A stretch of DNA of 64,000 nucleotides from Bacillota bacterium (GCA_023415055.1 JAEZLZ010000090.1:41360-105359), one strand, 5' to 3'; counted from the first letter of the stretch, positions 1-8,619 are shown. The notes: generated from the letters alone by a model not told the origin. Made by a program: numbers and translations.

Positions 1-1191
1 CCACTCCAGCACCTGTCGAAGCCAGGTCAGCTTCTCCTCCTCTGCGTTGGCAGTACCTCCCTTACCGTCCTGTCCCTCTTTATACTTCCAGTGAGCTGCG
101 ATACCATATTCTGCGGTTCGATGCATCTCATAGGTACGGATCTGAATCTCAAAGGGAGCTCCTTTCGGACCGATCAGCGTCGTATGAAGTGATTGGTACA
201 TGTTCGGCTTAGGCATAGCTATATAATCTTTGAAGCGTCCGGGGATCGGTTTATACATCTCATGGATCACACCCAGCGCTGCATAACAGTCTTTTAAAGA
301 ATCTACAATAATACGAACTGCAAATAAGTCATAGATCTGATCCAATGTCTTATTCTGATTTACCATCTTTTTATAGATACTGAAGAAATGCTTGATTCTG
401 CCATCGATCTTTGCCTCGATTCCGGCTTCTTCGATGTGACTACGTACATCACTCACAATATCGTCAATGTAAGCCTGACGCTCGCTTTTCTTTGTGGAAA
501 TCTTTTCCGCCAGCTCCTTATAGACTTCCGGTTCAAGATATTTTAAGGATAAATCGTCCAGCTCGATCTTGATTTTTGAGATACCAAGCCTCTGTGCAAT
601 CGGTGCATAGATATCCATGGTCTCTCTTGCAGTTTCCTTTTGCTTATCCGGTTCCTTATACTTTAAGGTACGCATATTATGCAGACGATCCGCCAGCTTG
701 ATTAAGATAACACGGATATCCTTAGCCATCGCCAAAAACATCTTTCGAAGGTTTTCCGCTTGAAGCTCTACTTTATCCATGTCATAATTCAGCTTGGTCA
801 GTTTGGTTACTCCGTCCACCAGTAAGGCAATTTCATCTGAGAACATAGAAGCAATCTGAGCCACCGTAAATTCCGTATCCTCTACCACATCATGAAGGAT
901 ACCCGCTACAATGGTCTCCTTATCAAGCTCCAACTCAGCTAAAATATTTGCCACACACAGAGGATGGATAATATAAGGTTCCCCTGACTTACGAAGTTGA
1001 TCCTTATGGGCGTCGTTAGCAAGATGATACGCCTTCTCTACCATGGAGATATCGGCAGACGGATGGTAGCTTCTGATTTTATGAATGAGCTCCTGATACA
1101 GAGTCTCAGGCGCAGTAAAATCAGCCGGTGCCTGAAAAGTCACCGCTTCAAACTTCTCCTCTTTCTCTGTTACCTTTTTGATTTCATCCAT
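1..1191 (-). CDS. relA: Bifunctional (p)ppGpp synthetase/hydrolase RelA/SpoT, C-terminus outside window
   Basis: This gene makes and degrades the stringent-response alarmone (p)ppGpp from ATP and GDP/GTP in the cytoplasm. The 397 codons visible run from the start to the window edge. An HD hydrolase domain comes first (HD pair at about H100-D101 within HDVVEDT), then the conserved KLADRLHNMRT segment near residue 160, then the RelA/SpoT synthetase domain with GRIKHFFSIYKKM and EIQIRT. The TGS, helical and ACT domains must lie beyond position 1. Start: ATG at 1191, six bases after GGTGGTG; an in-frame ATG at 1197 is the alternative. It is the last visible gene of the minus-strand series recJ-apt-relA, an order common in clostridia. 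The truncation is only the window edge. Confidence 0.95.
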   Translation of the reverse strand, partial: MDEIKKVTEKEEKFEAVTFQAPADFTAPETLYQELIHKIRSYHPSADISMVEKAYHLANDAHKDQLRKSGEPYIIHPLCVANILAELELDKETIVAGILHDVVEDTEFTVAQIASMFSDEIALLVDGVTKLTKLNYDMDKVELQAENLRKMFLAMAKDIRVILIKLADRLHNMRTLKYKEPDKQKETARETMDIYAPIAQRLGISKIKIELDDLSLKYLEPEVYKELAEKISTKKSERQAYIDDIVSDVRSHIEEAGIEAKIDGRIKHFFSIYKKMVNQNKTLDQIYDLFAVRIIVDSLKDCYAALGVIHEMYKPIPGRFKDYIAMPKPNMYQSLHTTLIGPKGAPFEIQIRTYEMHRTAEYGIAAHWKYKEGQDGKGGTANAEEEKLTWLRQVLEW

Positions 1192-1223
1192 GATCATCAC
1201 CACCCATCTACACAAAGTCTAAA

Positions 1224-1264
1224 CAATAGAAAGTATGCTACGCGGACTTTCTATCATCGCTAAT
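1224..1264. repeat. Dispersed hairpin repeat, copy A
   Basis: The arms ATAGAAAGT (1226-1234) and ACTTTCTAT (1246-1254) form a perfect 9-bp stem around a loop containing CTACGCGG. It resembles the other copies near 15557, 22868, 38856 and 63185, but here the trailing TGTCATGAAT box is degenerate (CATCGCTAATT). It lies between the apt stop codon and the relA start. Confidence 0.6.
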
Positions 1265-1272
1265 TATTATTG

Positions 1273-1797
1273 TTACTTACCTTCGTATTGAATTACGGCT
1301 TCCACATCATATTTGGTCAGCTTATCGCGACCCTTTAAACCTTTTAATTCCATTAAAAATACAATTTTTACCACCTCTCCACCCAGCTGTTCGATCAACT
1401 TAGTGATTGCTTCGATGGTACCACCGGTTGCAATAAGGTCATCTATGATTACTACCTTCTGTCCGGGTTTAATCGCATCCTTGTGAATCTCTATTGTTGC
1501 TTTTCCATATTCCAGATCATAATCCATGGATACTGTTTCGCAGGGTAATTTGCCCTTCTTACGTACCGGAACAAATGCCTTGTTCAAATTATATGCTATC
1601 GGAACGCCAAAGATAAAGCCTCTGGATTCGGGACCGGCGATAATATCAAACTCAAGTCCGCTCAAAAACTCCTGCATTTGATCAATCGCTAATCTAAGTC
1701 CGTCCTTGTCCTGTAATACGCTCGTAATATCGCGAAATATAATTCCAGGCTCCGGAAAATCCGGGATACTTCTTACATACTCTTCTAATTTCTTCAT
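1273..1797 (-). CDS. apt: Adenine phosphoribosyltransferase
   Basis: Converts adenine and PRPP to AMP plus pyrophosphate in purine salvage. The 174-residue length is normal for the family. The PRPP-binding motif VVIIDDLIATGGT is present at about residues 117-129, and the N-terminal segment IPDFPEPGIIFRDIT is typical of Apt. The gene sits between recJ and relA on the same strand, 81 bases upstream of the relA start. The ATG at 1797 follows an AAAGG about 12 bases upstream, a weak spacing, but an ATG nearer the ribosome site is followed at once by a stop. Other purine genes in the window (adenine deaminase, the xanthine-dehydrogenase-type enzyme) are distant. Confidence 0.95.
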   Translation of the reverse strand: MKKLEEYVRSIPDFPEPGIIFRDITSVLQDKDGLRLAIDQMQEFLSGLEFDIIAGPESRGFIFGVPIAYNLNKAFVPVRKKGKLPCETVSMDYDLEYGKATIEIHKDAIKPGQKVVIIDDLIATGGTIEAITKLIEQLGGEVVKIVFLMELKGLKGRDKLTKYDVEAVIQYEGK

Positions 1798-1932
1798 CTA
1801 ACAACCATGCCTTTCTTAGGGTTAACCCTCTTTATGATGACAAGTGATACGACAACGTTTCACCTGTTTCGCTATACTTCTATTCAGGACGAAGCAATAT
1901 ACCTGACGATGATATATTCTTTATAGATGCTT

Positions 1933-1962
1933 ATTATATCACCATTTGCGACAATTCGTAAA
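1933..1962 (-). promoter_or_regulatory. Possible apt promoter
   Basis: In the 253-base gap between recJ and apt, the minus strand carries TATAAT (1938-1933) preceded at 18 bases by TTTACG (1962-1957). A 12-bp palindrome AGGGTTAACCCT lies at 1818-1829 in the predicted leader. The rest of the gap (1840-2050) is AT-rich with no gene recognised. Confidence 0.4.
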
Positions 1963-2050
1963 GAATAATTAATAATCACGAAGTAAATTTTACTTATAAT
2001 TGACACATTAGCGAATATATCATACGGTTTTTTTCTCTTTTACAGTCGAT

Positions 2051-3889
2051 TTATTTATAATTTTGTATCATAAGCTGAACATTTTTAAAACCATTATATT
2101 CATTGATCTTAGGGTAATAAGTGATTGCCAGGGTTGCCTTAAGGCTTCGTCCGGTCCGAAGCTTCTGCGCCTCCTCCTGCCCATAAATATCCGCTATGTA
2201 ATCAAAGAACACCTTCACATCTCCGAAATAGATTGCTTCCATCTCTCTGCCATAAGTATTGATCAGAGAGAAACGGATACCGCTTGCATTCTTTCCTATG
2301 ATAAATGCTGACTTGACCTTCAACTCCTTCTCTGCAAATAAAGGTTTCTCATTGCCTTTGCCAAATGGCTCGAGCTGCTTTAGTTCCTCAATCAAGGCCT
2401 CGTTGATATAGCCAAATGGAAGATGTATATCAATTGATATCTTGGGAACTAACATTTCCTCGGTTAATGAAGTGTTTTCATTCAACACCCTGCGAAGAGT
2501 GTCCACCTGTTCGCGCTCCAGAGAAAGGCCTGCAGCCATAGGATGTCCTCCCACCTTAAGGAACAGCTCCCTGCACCGGGAAAGCTCTTCGATCATATTA
2601 TACTGCTCGATGGAGCGGCCTGAGCCCTTCACACAGTGTTCTGCATCGGTCAGTACCAGTGTGGGACGATGATATCGTTCCCGGATCCGTCCTGCGATGA
2701 TACCTGCGATGCTCTCATGGCAATCTTCCAGATATATCACTAAAACCTTATCCTGCTTTAAGTCGGTTTCTTCGATAAGCTTGACAGCCTTTTCCACATT
2801 TTTAACCGTCATCTCTTTACGAAGATCATTCAGACTTCGAACCTCCCGGGCAAGTACAAGCGCCTGCTCCTCCCTTTCGGAAAGCAAAAGCTCTAGTCCC
2901 TTCTTTGCTGTATCCAATCGACCGGATGCATTCAAACAAGGTCCGATTACAAAACCAAGATGAAAGGTACTGAGTTGTTCCTTATCGATGCTGCTTACAT
3001 CCATCAGCGCCAGAAGACCTTTATTCTTCGTCCTCTGTAACAGCTGCAAGCCATATTTTACGATGATTCTGTTCTCACCGGTTAACTCCATGACATCACA
3101 GACTGTTGCGATTGCTGCATAGGAGAGAAGCTCCTGTTCGAATTCTTCCCGATTTTTCACTTCATAATACGAGAGCATGGCACAGCTTAGCTTATAACCT
3201 ATCGCCGCACCGCATAAGCCGCTGTAAGGATAGTCGCAATCAGGACGCTTCGGATTAATCACCACATCCGCATCAGGCAATTTCACCTGCTTTTTCAGGT
3301 TCTTTTCTTCCTCTGCTTTTTGGATCAGTTCTGGATCTAACGCTGCCGCAGCCTCATCGAGCTCTTCGTTATCCTCCGTGATCTCCAATAAGCTGTGATG
3401 GTCGGTGATAATTACTGTCATTCCAAGACTTTTGGCAAGTTGGGTCTGTTCAAGGGCAACAATACCGTTATCACAGGTCAAGAGGGTATCAATTCCCTCC
3501 TTGTATGCAGTCTCTACCATCTGATTATTCATTCCGTAGCCGTCTTTAATGCGGTCGGGAATCTCATAATCAACTTCTGCTCCGATACTCTTCAAGCTAC
3601 GGTATAGAATATAGGTAGCAACTACCCCATCGACATCATAATCTCCGATGATGCGAATTCGTTTACCCTTTGCAATCTTTTCTCGTAATATCTCACAAGC
3701 CTCTCTCATATCCTTCATCAGAAACGGGTCATGGAGAGCACTGAGCTTTGGATGCAAAAATGCGTCGATCTCCTCCAAGGACACTAGACCCTTGTTCACC
3801 AGACAGCGTGCCAGGACCTCACTAACACCGCATTCCTTCATAATCAGATTAAAGTCCGCTTTTTTATTCTTAATTACCCAGTTCTCCAT
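2051..3889 (-). CDS. recJ: Single-stranded-DNA-specific exonuclease RecJ
   Basis: RecJ degrades single-stranded DNA 5' to 3' in recombination and repair. The 612-residue protein shows the DHH phosphoesterase core: GDYDVDG at residues 82-88, TCDNGI near 138-143, and ITDHH at 161-165, all metal ligands. The DHHA1 motif GGHPMAAG follows near residue 455, then an OB-like C-terminal region. Length fits the bacterial family (about 560-800). A RecJ-related DHH phosphoesterase of other substrate is unlikely because the full domain order is present. It lies 85 bases downstream of the SCIFF maturase and upstream of apt, probably one transcription unit; I see no strong terminator in either gap. Confidence 0.94.
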   Translation of the reverse strand: MENWVIKNKKADFNLIMKECGVSEVLARCLVNKGLVSLEEIDAFLHPKLSALHDPFLMKDMREACEILREKIAKGKRIRIIGDYDVDGVVATYILYRSLKSIGAEVDYEIPDRIKDGYGMNNQMVETAYKEGIDTLLTCDNGIVALEQTQLAKSLGMTVIITDHHSLLEITEDNEELDEAAAALDPELIQKAEEEKNLKKQVKLPDADVVINPKRPDCDYPYSGLCGAAIGYKLSCAMLSYYEVKNREEFEQELLSYAAIATVCDVMELTGENRIIVKYGLQLLQRTKNKGLLALMDVSSIDKEQLSTFHLGFVIGPCLNASGRLDTAKKGLELLLSEREEQALVLAREVRSLNDLRKEMTVKNVEKAVKLIEETDLKQDKVLVIYLEDCHESIAGIIAGRIRERYHRPTLVLTDAEHCVKGSGRSIEQYNMIEELSRCRELFLKVGGHPMAAGLSLEREQVDTLRRVLNENTSLTEEMLVPKISIDIHLPFGYINEALIEELKQLEPFGKGNEKPLFAEKELKVKSAFIIGKNASGIRFSLINTYGREMEAIYFGDVKVFFDYIADIYGQEEAQKLRTGRSLKATLAITYYPKINEYNGFKNVQLMIQNYK

Positions 3890-3974
3890 GTTGCCTCCCA
3901 GCTTATCTTAACTATGCATTTTTGCCCATCCACACTTACATGACGGCTGACTTCGCATTCATTCCTTCTCACAC

Positions 3975-5399
3975 TTACTCAGCAGCTGCTTTCAGCATAA
4001 TAGCACATTCAACCCGCTTCTTCTGCAATTCACAGCCGATATCATACGCATCATTAATATCACCATGGAATTTGAAGGAGTTAGCAGCACAGCCGCCGCT
4101 ACAGTAGAATTTGGCGAAGCAGTTTCTGCATTTTTCCTTTGAATACACATTACAAACCTTAAATTCTTCCCGAAGCTCGGGCTTCACAATTCCGTCATCC
4201 ACATTGCCCATGAGATATTCCGGAATACCTACAAATTGATGGCAGGGATACAGATCACCCCAAGGCGTAACAGCCAGGTATTCCGTACCGGAACCGCAAC
4301 CGGACAGACGTTTTGCTACGCAGGGGCCTCCGGTCAGATCGATCATAAAGTGGAAGAAATTAAAATCTTTTCCTGACTTTTTATACTCTAACATCAGCTT
4401 TGCCAGACGATCATATTCCTCAAACAGAGCCGGAAGGTCCTCTTCCTTAATGGAATAACTATCTTCGGGAAGAGCAACCACCGGCTCCACTGAAATCTGC
4501 TTAAAGCCTAAATCTGCAAGATGCTTGACATCCTCACTAAAATCGAGATTATTATGGGTAAAGGTTCCTCTCACATAATAATTCGTTTGATTACGGCTCT
4601 CAGCAAGCTTCTCAAACTTCGGAAGTATCAGTTCATAGCTTCCCTTTCCGTTGCGGCTGGGTCGCATACGGTCATTAACCTCTTTCCGTCCATCGATGCT
4701 GAGCACGACATTGCTCATCTCACGATTAACAAATTCCATAACCTCATCATCTAAGAGTACACCATTGGTAGTCAGAGTAAACCGGAACTTTTTATTATGA
4801 AGTGCCTCCTGCTCTCTACCGTAACGTACCAGGTCCTTCACGACCTGCCAGTTCATCAGCGGCTCTCCGCCGAAGAAGTCAACCTCCAGATTCCTGCGGT
4901 TACCGGAGCTTTTGATCAGGAAATCAAGCGCCTTCTTTCCTACCTCATAGCTCATCAGTTCCCGATGACCTTTATATTCACCTTCCTCTGCAAAGCAGTA
5001 CCTGCAGGCAAGGTTACAGTCATGGGCGATATGTAAGCAAAGTGCTTTCACAACCGTAGACCTCTGCTTAAAGTCCCTGATATATTCCTCATAAATGTCC
5101 TTGGTGAATAAGGCTCCATCCTCTTTCAGTTTACTGACATCATCGATCACTTCATTGATCAGTTCGGTCAATGCTTTCGTATCCTCGAGCAGTGTCTTCT
5201 TTTCCTCTTCACTGTCAGCGATCAGAGCGATATTTGCTGCCTTCGAATATTTCTCCCTCATCGCACTTAAGATGTTTTTCCGGTCATGCGACTCAAACAT
5301 TTCTATGACATCGTATGCCAGATCATCAACGATATGGACCATACCGCTGTTTACATCTAACACGATATTATATCCATTATTCTTATATTGGTGAACCAC
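3975..5399 (-). CDS. scfB: SCIFF peptide radical SAM maturase (thioether-forming, ranthipeptide)
   Basis: This radical S-adenosylmethionine enzyme is predicted to cross-link cysteines of the neighbouring SCIFF precursor through thioether bonds. After a roughly 115-residue N-terminal region of the peptide-recognition type comes the radical SAM motif CNLACRYC (C128, C132, C135, counted from the chosen start). A C-terminal SPASM-type domain follows with many cysteines (GCGSG, YPCHQ, CRNCFAKFYCSGGC) for auxiliary iron-sulfur clusters. Start: GTG at 5399 gives the family-typical beginning VHQYKNNGYNIVLD, with AGGAGG seven bases upstream. The ATG at 5405 touches the ribosome site (one base apart) and an ATG at 5435 lacks a site. 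The precursor gene scfA lies 353 bases upstream, separated by a terminator hairpin. Confidence 0.93.
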   Translation of the reverse strand: MVHQYKNNGYNIVLDVNSGMVHIVDDLAYDVIEMFESHDRKNILSAMREKYSKAANIALIADSEEEKKTLLEDTKALTELINEVIDDVSKLKEDGALFTKDIYEEYIRDFKQRSTVVKALCLHIAHDCNLACRYCFAEEGEYKGHRELMSYEVGKKALDFLIKSSGNRRNLEVDFFGGEPLMNWQVVKDLVRYGREQEALHNKKFRFTLTTNGVLLDDEVMEFVNREMSNVVLSIDGRKEVNDRMRPSRNGKGSYELILPKFEKLAESRNQTNYYVRGTFTHNNLDFSEDVKHLADLGFKQISVEPVVALPEDSYSIKEEDLPALFEEYDRLAKLMLEYKKSGKDFNFFHFMIDLTGGPCVAKRLSGCGSGTEYLAVTPWGDLYPCHQFVGIPEYLMGNVDDGIVKPELREEFKVCNVYSKEKCRNCFAKFYCSGGCAANSFKFHGDINDAYDIGCELQKKRVECAIMLKAAAE

Positions 5400-5511
5400 T
5401 TTCATTCCTCCTAATCTATATGACAAATGCAACATTAGCTTCTATGATTAAGCTGCAGCCCTTTCGTAAGGCAGCAACCTGCATCTATTACGAGTGTAAC
5501 CCACAACGAAT

Positions 5512-5573
5512 GGGACTGTCTAATAATATCTTTCGTATATTCAGCCTTACGAAAAATATTATGAGGCAGCCCC
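5512..5573. repeat. Long imperfect inverted repeat between scfA and scfB
   Basis: Arms of 24 bases (5512-5535 and 5550-5573) match at 20 of 24 positions and enclose a 14-base loop, giving a long hairpin on either strand. Two of the four mismatches become G-U pairs in the minus-strand RNA. No clear U-tract follows, so a simple terminator is less likely than a processing or stability hairpin ahead of scfB. Confidence 0.6.
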
Positions 5574-5652
5574 ACATGATAAAAAGCCTTTTTGTAAGGA
5601 ATCGCTTATGTGTAAATTATGATATATCGTTTCATATAACAGGAATAAGGAA

Positions 5653-5687
5653 AGGTGCCTCAAGTGTATTAGCTACTTAAGACACCT
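5653..5687 (-). terminator. Rho-independent terminator after scfA
   Basis: On the minus strand AGGTGTCTTAAGT (5687-5675) pairs with ACTTGAGGCACCT (5665-5653), 13 bp with two wobble pairs, followed by TTTCCTTATT. It lies 66 bases after the scfA stop and ahead of scfB, so it would limit maturase expression relative to the peptide. Confidence 0.75.
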
Positions 5688-5752
5688 CCATACTAACCCT
5701 TATGAAACCGTATGATCAAATCACCAGATTGTGCGATTTATGTACTGACTCT

Positions 5753-5893
5753 TTATTTGTTCTCACAGCTCTGATTGCCAACGGTACAGGATGTCTTACA
5801 TGCTGACTGACAGGATGTCTGACATTCTCCACATCCACCTTTTTTCATGGATTCTTTCAGGTTTCTAGTGTTTAAAGTTCTGATATGCTTCAT
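5753..5893 (-). CDS. scfA: SCIFF precursor peptide (six cysteines in forty-five residues)
   Basis: A 46-residue ribosomal peptide, the substrate of the maturase encoded just downstream. The leader part reads MKHIRTLNTRNLKESMKKGG. The core has cysteines at positions 21, 24, 28, 32, 36 and 43 with Thr/Ser between (CQTSC, CKTSC), the hallmark of the SCIFF family. Such peptides receive cysteine-to-threonine-type thioether links (ranthipeptides), by family knowledge. The ATG at 5893 is preceded by AAGGGAGG at good spacing. An extended -10 promoter is visible about 115 bases upstream and a terminator directly downstream, so the gene can be transcribed alone. No protease or exporter gene for the peptide is seen nearby. 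Confidence 0.95.
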   Translation of the reverse strand: MKHIRTLNTRNLKESMKKGGCGECQTSCQSACKTSCTVGNQSCENK

Positions 5894-6006
5894 TGTTTCG
5901 GCCTCCCTTAACATCGATTACTTAAAGCATCCTACCGGGACTGTTCCCGATCCTTTGCTCCGATCGCATACCTTCAAAGTAACCTTCGGTACGCTCACTA
6001 CGCATC

Positions 6007-6015
6007 ATTATAGCA
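6007..6015 (-). promoter_or_regulatory. Extended -10 promoter for scfA
   Basis: The minus strand reads TGCTATAAT here, an extended -10 element, giving a leader of about 105 bases before scfA. The leader carries short complementary segments (GATCGG, CCCGGT), so it may fold. The -35 region is poor. The 305-base gap 5894-6198 holds this and the divergent degV promoter, and nothing else recognised. Confidence 0.6.
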
Positions 6016-6086
6016 TAAGTATATGCATAAGAAAAGTATTTTTTGCAATTCCAGATTATGAAAAATGTATTTTATGGAAATGTATA

Positions 6087-6116
6087 TTGAAACAATTAGT
6101 AATGGTATGTTATAAT
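6087..6116 (+). promoter_or_regulatory. Sigma-A-type promoter for the degV gene
   Basis: TTGAAA (6087-6092) and TATAAT (6111-6116) are 18 bases apart, about 80 bases ahead of the chosen degV start. Confidence 0.65.
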
Positions 6117-6198
6117 GTATCATATCGTAATCGAAACTACTTGATTGCATTTTATTCAAAGAGAAAGCCAAAAAAAGAGAAAGGAATGGTGTAGTACT

Positions 6199-7068
6199 AT
6201 GAATAAATATATCATTACTACCGATACAACCAGCGATTTACCAGATGATTATCTTCAACAGCATAACATCAAGCTGTTGCCATTATATTATAATTTTGAC
6301 GGAACCGTTTACGGAGATAAAGTATTCCTTGAACCAAAGGAATTCTATGATAAGATGCGTAAAGGCGCTATACCCACTACGATGGCTGTAAATCCGGAGG
6401 TTGCTAAGAATGTTTTTTCGACACTTCTGGACGAGGGCTATGACGTTCTTCATATCGCCTTCTCCTCTGCACTGAGCGGGAGCTGTTCTGTAGCAGCTAC
6501 GGTTGCCAGAGAGCTGACGGATGAGCGTCCTGGAACAAAGATTATTGTGATCGACTCCCTTAGTGCTTCACTCGGTGAAGGGCTTCTGGTCCACAAGGCT
6601 GTTAAATTAATGGAAGCAGGAAAAACCATAGAAGAGACTGCCAAATGGCTTGAGGACAATAAACTGAACCTTTGTCATATGTTTACCGTGGATGACCTTC
6701 ACCATCTCCACCGCGGAGGCAGGGTATCAAAAGCGACGGCGATCATCGGAACACTGATTAATGTCAAGCCGGTGCTGCATGTGGATAACGAAGGCCATCT
6801 TGTTCCTTTGAATAATGTAAGAGGCCGTAAGAAAGCGCTGCTTAGTCTGGTGGATCAGATGGAGGAAAGCATAAAGAATTATAACGGGAAGAATGATACT
6901 ATCTTCATCAGTCATGGTGACAGCTATGAGGATGCCGAGTATGTAGCCAATCAAATAAAGGAACGCTTCGGAATCAAAGAAGTTCTGATCAACTTTGTCA
7001 GTCCCACCATCGGTGCACATTCCGGCCCCGGTACGATTGCCCTCTTCTTCATGGGCAATACCAGATAA
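6199..7068 (+). CDS. DegV family fatty-acid-binding protein
   Basis: DegV-fold proteins bind a fatty acid in a buried pocket; FakB members present it to fatty acid kinase FakA for incorporation into phospholipid. The 289-residue protein begins MNKYIITTDTTSDLPDDYL, with the conserved N-terminal TTDTTSD, a middle FSSALSGS segment, and a C-terminal ISHGDSYEDAEYVANQIKE region followed by IGAHSGPGT, all typical. The ATG at 6199 is preferred because the family starts here; codons back to 6145 lack a ribosome site. No FakA gene is in the window, so the ligand role is family-based. A second DegV gene lies at 34185. A promoter precedes it and a terminator follows. Confidence 0.9.
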   Translation: MNKYIITTDTTSDLPDDYLQQHNIKLLPLYYNFDGTVYGDKVFLEPKEFYDKMRKGAIPTTMAVNPEVAKNVFSTLLDEGYDVLHIAFSSALSGSCSVAATVARELTDERPGTKIIVIDSLSASLGEGLLVHKAVKLMEAGKTIEETAKWLEDNKLNLCHMFTVDDLHHLHRGGRVSKATAIIGTLINVKPVLHVDNEGHLVPLNNVRGRKKALLSLVDQMEESIKNYNGKNDTIFISHGDSYEDAEYVANQIKERFGIKEVLINFVSPTIGAHSGPGTIALFFMGNTR

Positions 7069-7144
7069 GTCAGATCACAACATAGTATCTTTCTGGCTTT
7101 TTAATACAGTTTATACATTCTGCAAGAAGACTTTATTAGAGAGG

Positions 7145-7209
7145 GACTAGCCCGCTTCCCGTAATCGGTTGCAACAGCTTCGGTTAGGGAATCCGGCTGG
7201 TCTTTCTTT
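7145..7209 (+). terminator. Terminator downstream of degV
   Basis: GACTAGCC (7145-7152) pairs with GGCTGGTC (7195-7202), and inside it TTCCC pairs with GGGAA; TTTCTTTA follows. Confidence 0.7.
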
Positions 7210-7311
7210 ACATATTAATTTATATTTTTTTAATACTATAAATTGGATAATCGTGTTACAATAGCTTCAGGTTTTCGATTTAAGACTTCATAAATCTAAG
7301 GAGATTATAAA

Positions 7312-8619
7312 ATGAAAAAAAATAGATTAACTTATCTATTCCTGTTATTCACAATGATATTCGCTTTCTATCCTGCCTCTCAGGCTCAGGCTGAGGTACA
7401 TAGCTTCTCTGCCCAATCCATGGAAATAACACTGAAGGACAATACCCTTCTTCTGACTTCGGAAACACTAAGCTCAGATCCATTGTGGAAGGAAGCCGGG
7501 ATCGTGGATCCGAGCAATGAAATTAAGATAATGAAGCAGATGGGGGTGCAGGCACTTCTTTATGACCCCGACACAGCCACCACGGTTCGTATTCTGAGCA
7601 AGCAAACGAATGACAGCCGTAAGATATTCCATCTTTCACTGTTGTCCGAGGAAGAGCTTAATGCATTTTTGAATTCCTTATTTACCGCACCCGACGAAAA
7701 TACTACCTATACAATCGAACAATATCCGCAAAATGAATTGCCCTTCTATCGGCTAACTCTCCAGGTATCGAAGGATGGGAGCGACTACTCTGAAGTTATC
7801 TATGGCACCATTGCAAACGGCTATTCCATCACCTATGACTGCTTCGTAGAAAATAGCACCGAACCAATTAACGAAAGCTTTCTTAAGGAACTGGTCGCAG
7901 GTACCCATTTTACAGTATTTAAGGATAAAGCGGAGACAGAACGAGAGCAACGTGCAGCAACTACCTTTCTTATCGTTGCGGCTGCAATTCTCATAGGTGC
8001 TATTCTTGTTTGGATTTTTATCCGCAGAAGTCTTAATAAGAAGCAGAAGCTGATCAAAAAGCAAAGATCCGAAAAGCTTGCCCATTTCTTTACCATTCAA
8101 AGGGAGCGGGAAGAACATGGACTTAAGGATACTCCTGCTTTTGTTAATCGCACAGCTTATACTGAAGAAACGATCATGACTTTCTATACCTATGACCGGT
8201 TATGGAAGCACCTTAAGCTTTGGATCGTCACAGCGATCGTCTTCTCAGTTCTCTTATTTTCCTTTTATACCGCAAACTCAATATGGTTCTGCATTATTGC
8301 TATCGCAGTGCTGGTAATTTTTATCTTCTATCAATATTTTCAGACTGAAAAGGTGATCAACAGCGAGATCAAGGCTTATAAGAGCCATAAGAATCATCAG
8401 GCCGTATTCACCTTTTATGATGATTACTATACCCTATCCGGAATTCAGTCAAGCTCCAAATATCCATACCTTCAGATAACCGAGGTCAAGGAATATAAGG
8501 ATTACATCTATCTTTATCTCGGTTCGGAACGAGCACATTATCTGAAAAAGGATGGTTTCGAACCGGATACGGTTAATTTTTCGGATTATATTAAGGATCG
8601 GACAAAGCAAAATAAATAA
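7312..8619 (+). CDS. Secreted-leader membrane protein with C-terminal YcxB-like domain
   Basis: A 435-residue protein of unknown function. A signal peptide (MKKNRLTYLFLLFTMIFAF then PASQAQA) directs an outer-face domain of about 185 residues. A transmembrane helix follows at about 215-237 with a basic stop-transfer stretch RRSLNKKQK. A cytoplasmic segment, then a pair of hydrophobic helices (about 300-340), precede a C-terminal domain resembling YcxB proteins (TFYDDYYTLSG, YPYLQITEVKEYKDYIYLYLG). YcxB homologues usually have only the last half, so the added extracellular domain is unusual. AAGGAG lies at proper spacing before the ATG. A decorated hairpin terminator follows at 8645. No neighbour suggests a pathway. 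Confidence 0.75.
   Translation: MKKNRLTYLFLLFTMIFAFYPASQAQAEVHSFSAQSMEITLKDNTLLLTSETLSSDPLWKEAGIVDPSNEIKIMKQMGVQALLYDPDTATTVRILSKQTNDSRKIFHLSLLSEEELNAFLNSLFTAPDENTTYTIEQYPQNELPFYRLTLQVSKDGSDYSEVIYGTIANGYSITYDCFVENSTEPINESFLKELVAGTHFTVFKDKAETEREQRAATTFLIVAAAILIGAILVWIFIRRSLNKKQKLIKKQRSEKLAHFFTIQREREEHGLKDTPAFVNRTAYTEETIMTFYTYDRLWKHLKLWIVTAIVFSVLLFSFYTANSIWFCIIAIAVLVIFIFYQYFQTEKVINSEIKAYKSHKNHQAVFTFYDDYYTLSGIQSSSKYPYLQITEVKEYKDYIYLYLGSERAHYLKKDGFEPDTVNFSDYIKDRTKQNK

Noticed and set aside
1..1191. Truncated relA as a pseudogene
   Set aside because: The frame is intact up to the window edge; the missing end is outside the window.
997..1263. 88-residue open frame on the plus strand, opposite relA
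   Set aside because: It lies antisense to the highly conserved relA reading frame and has no ribosome site or family features.
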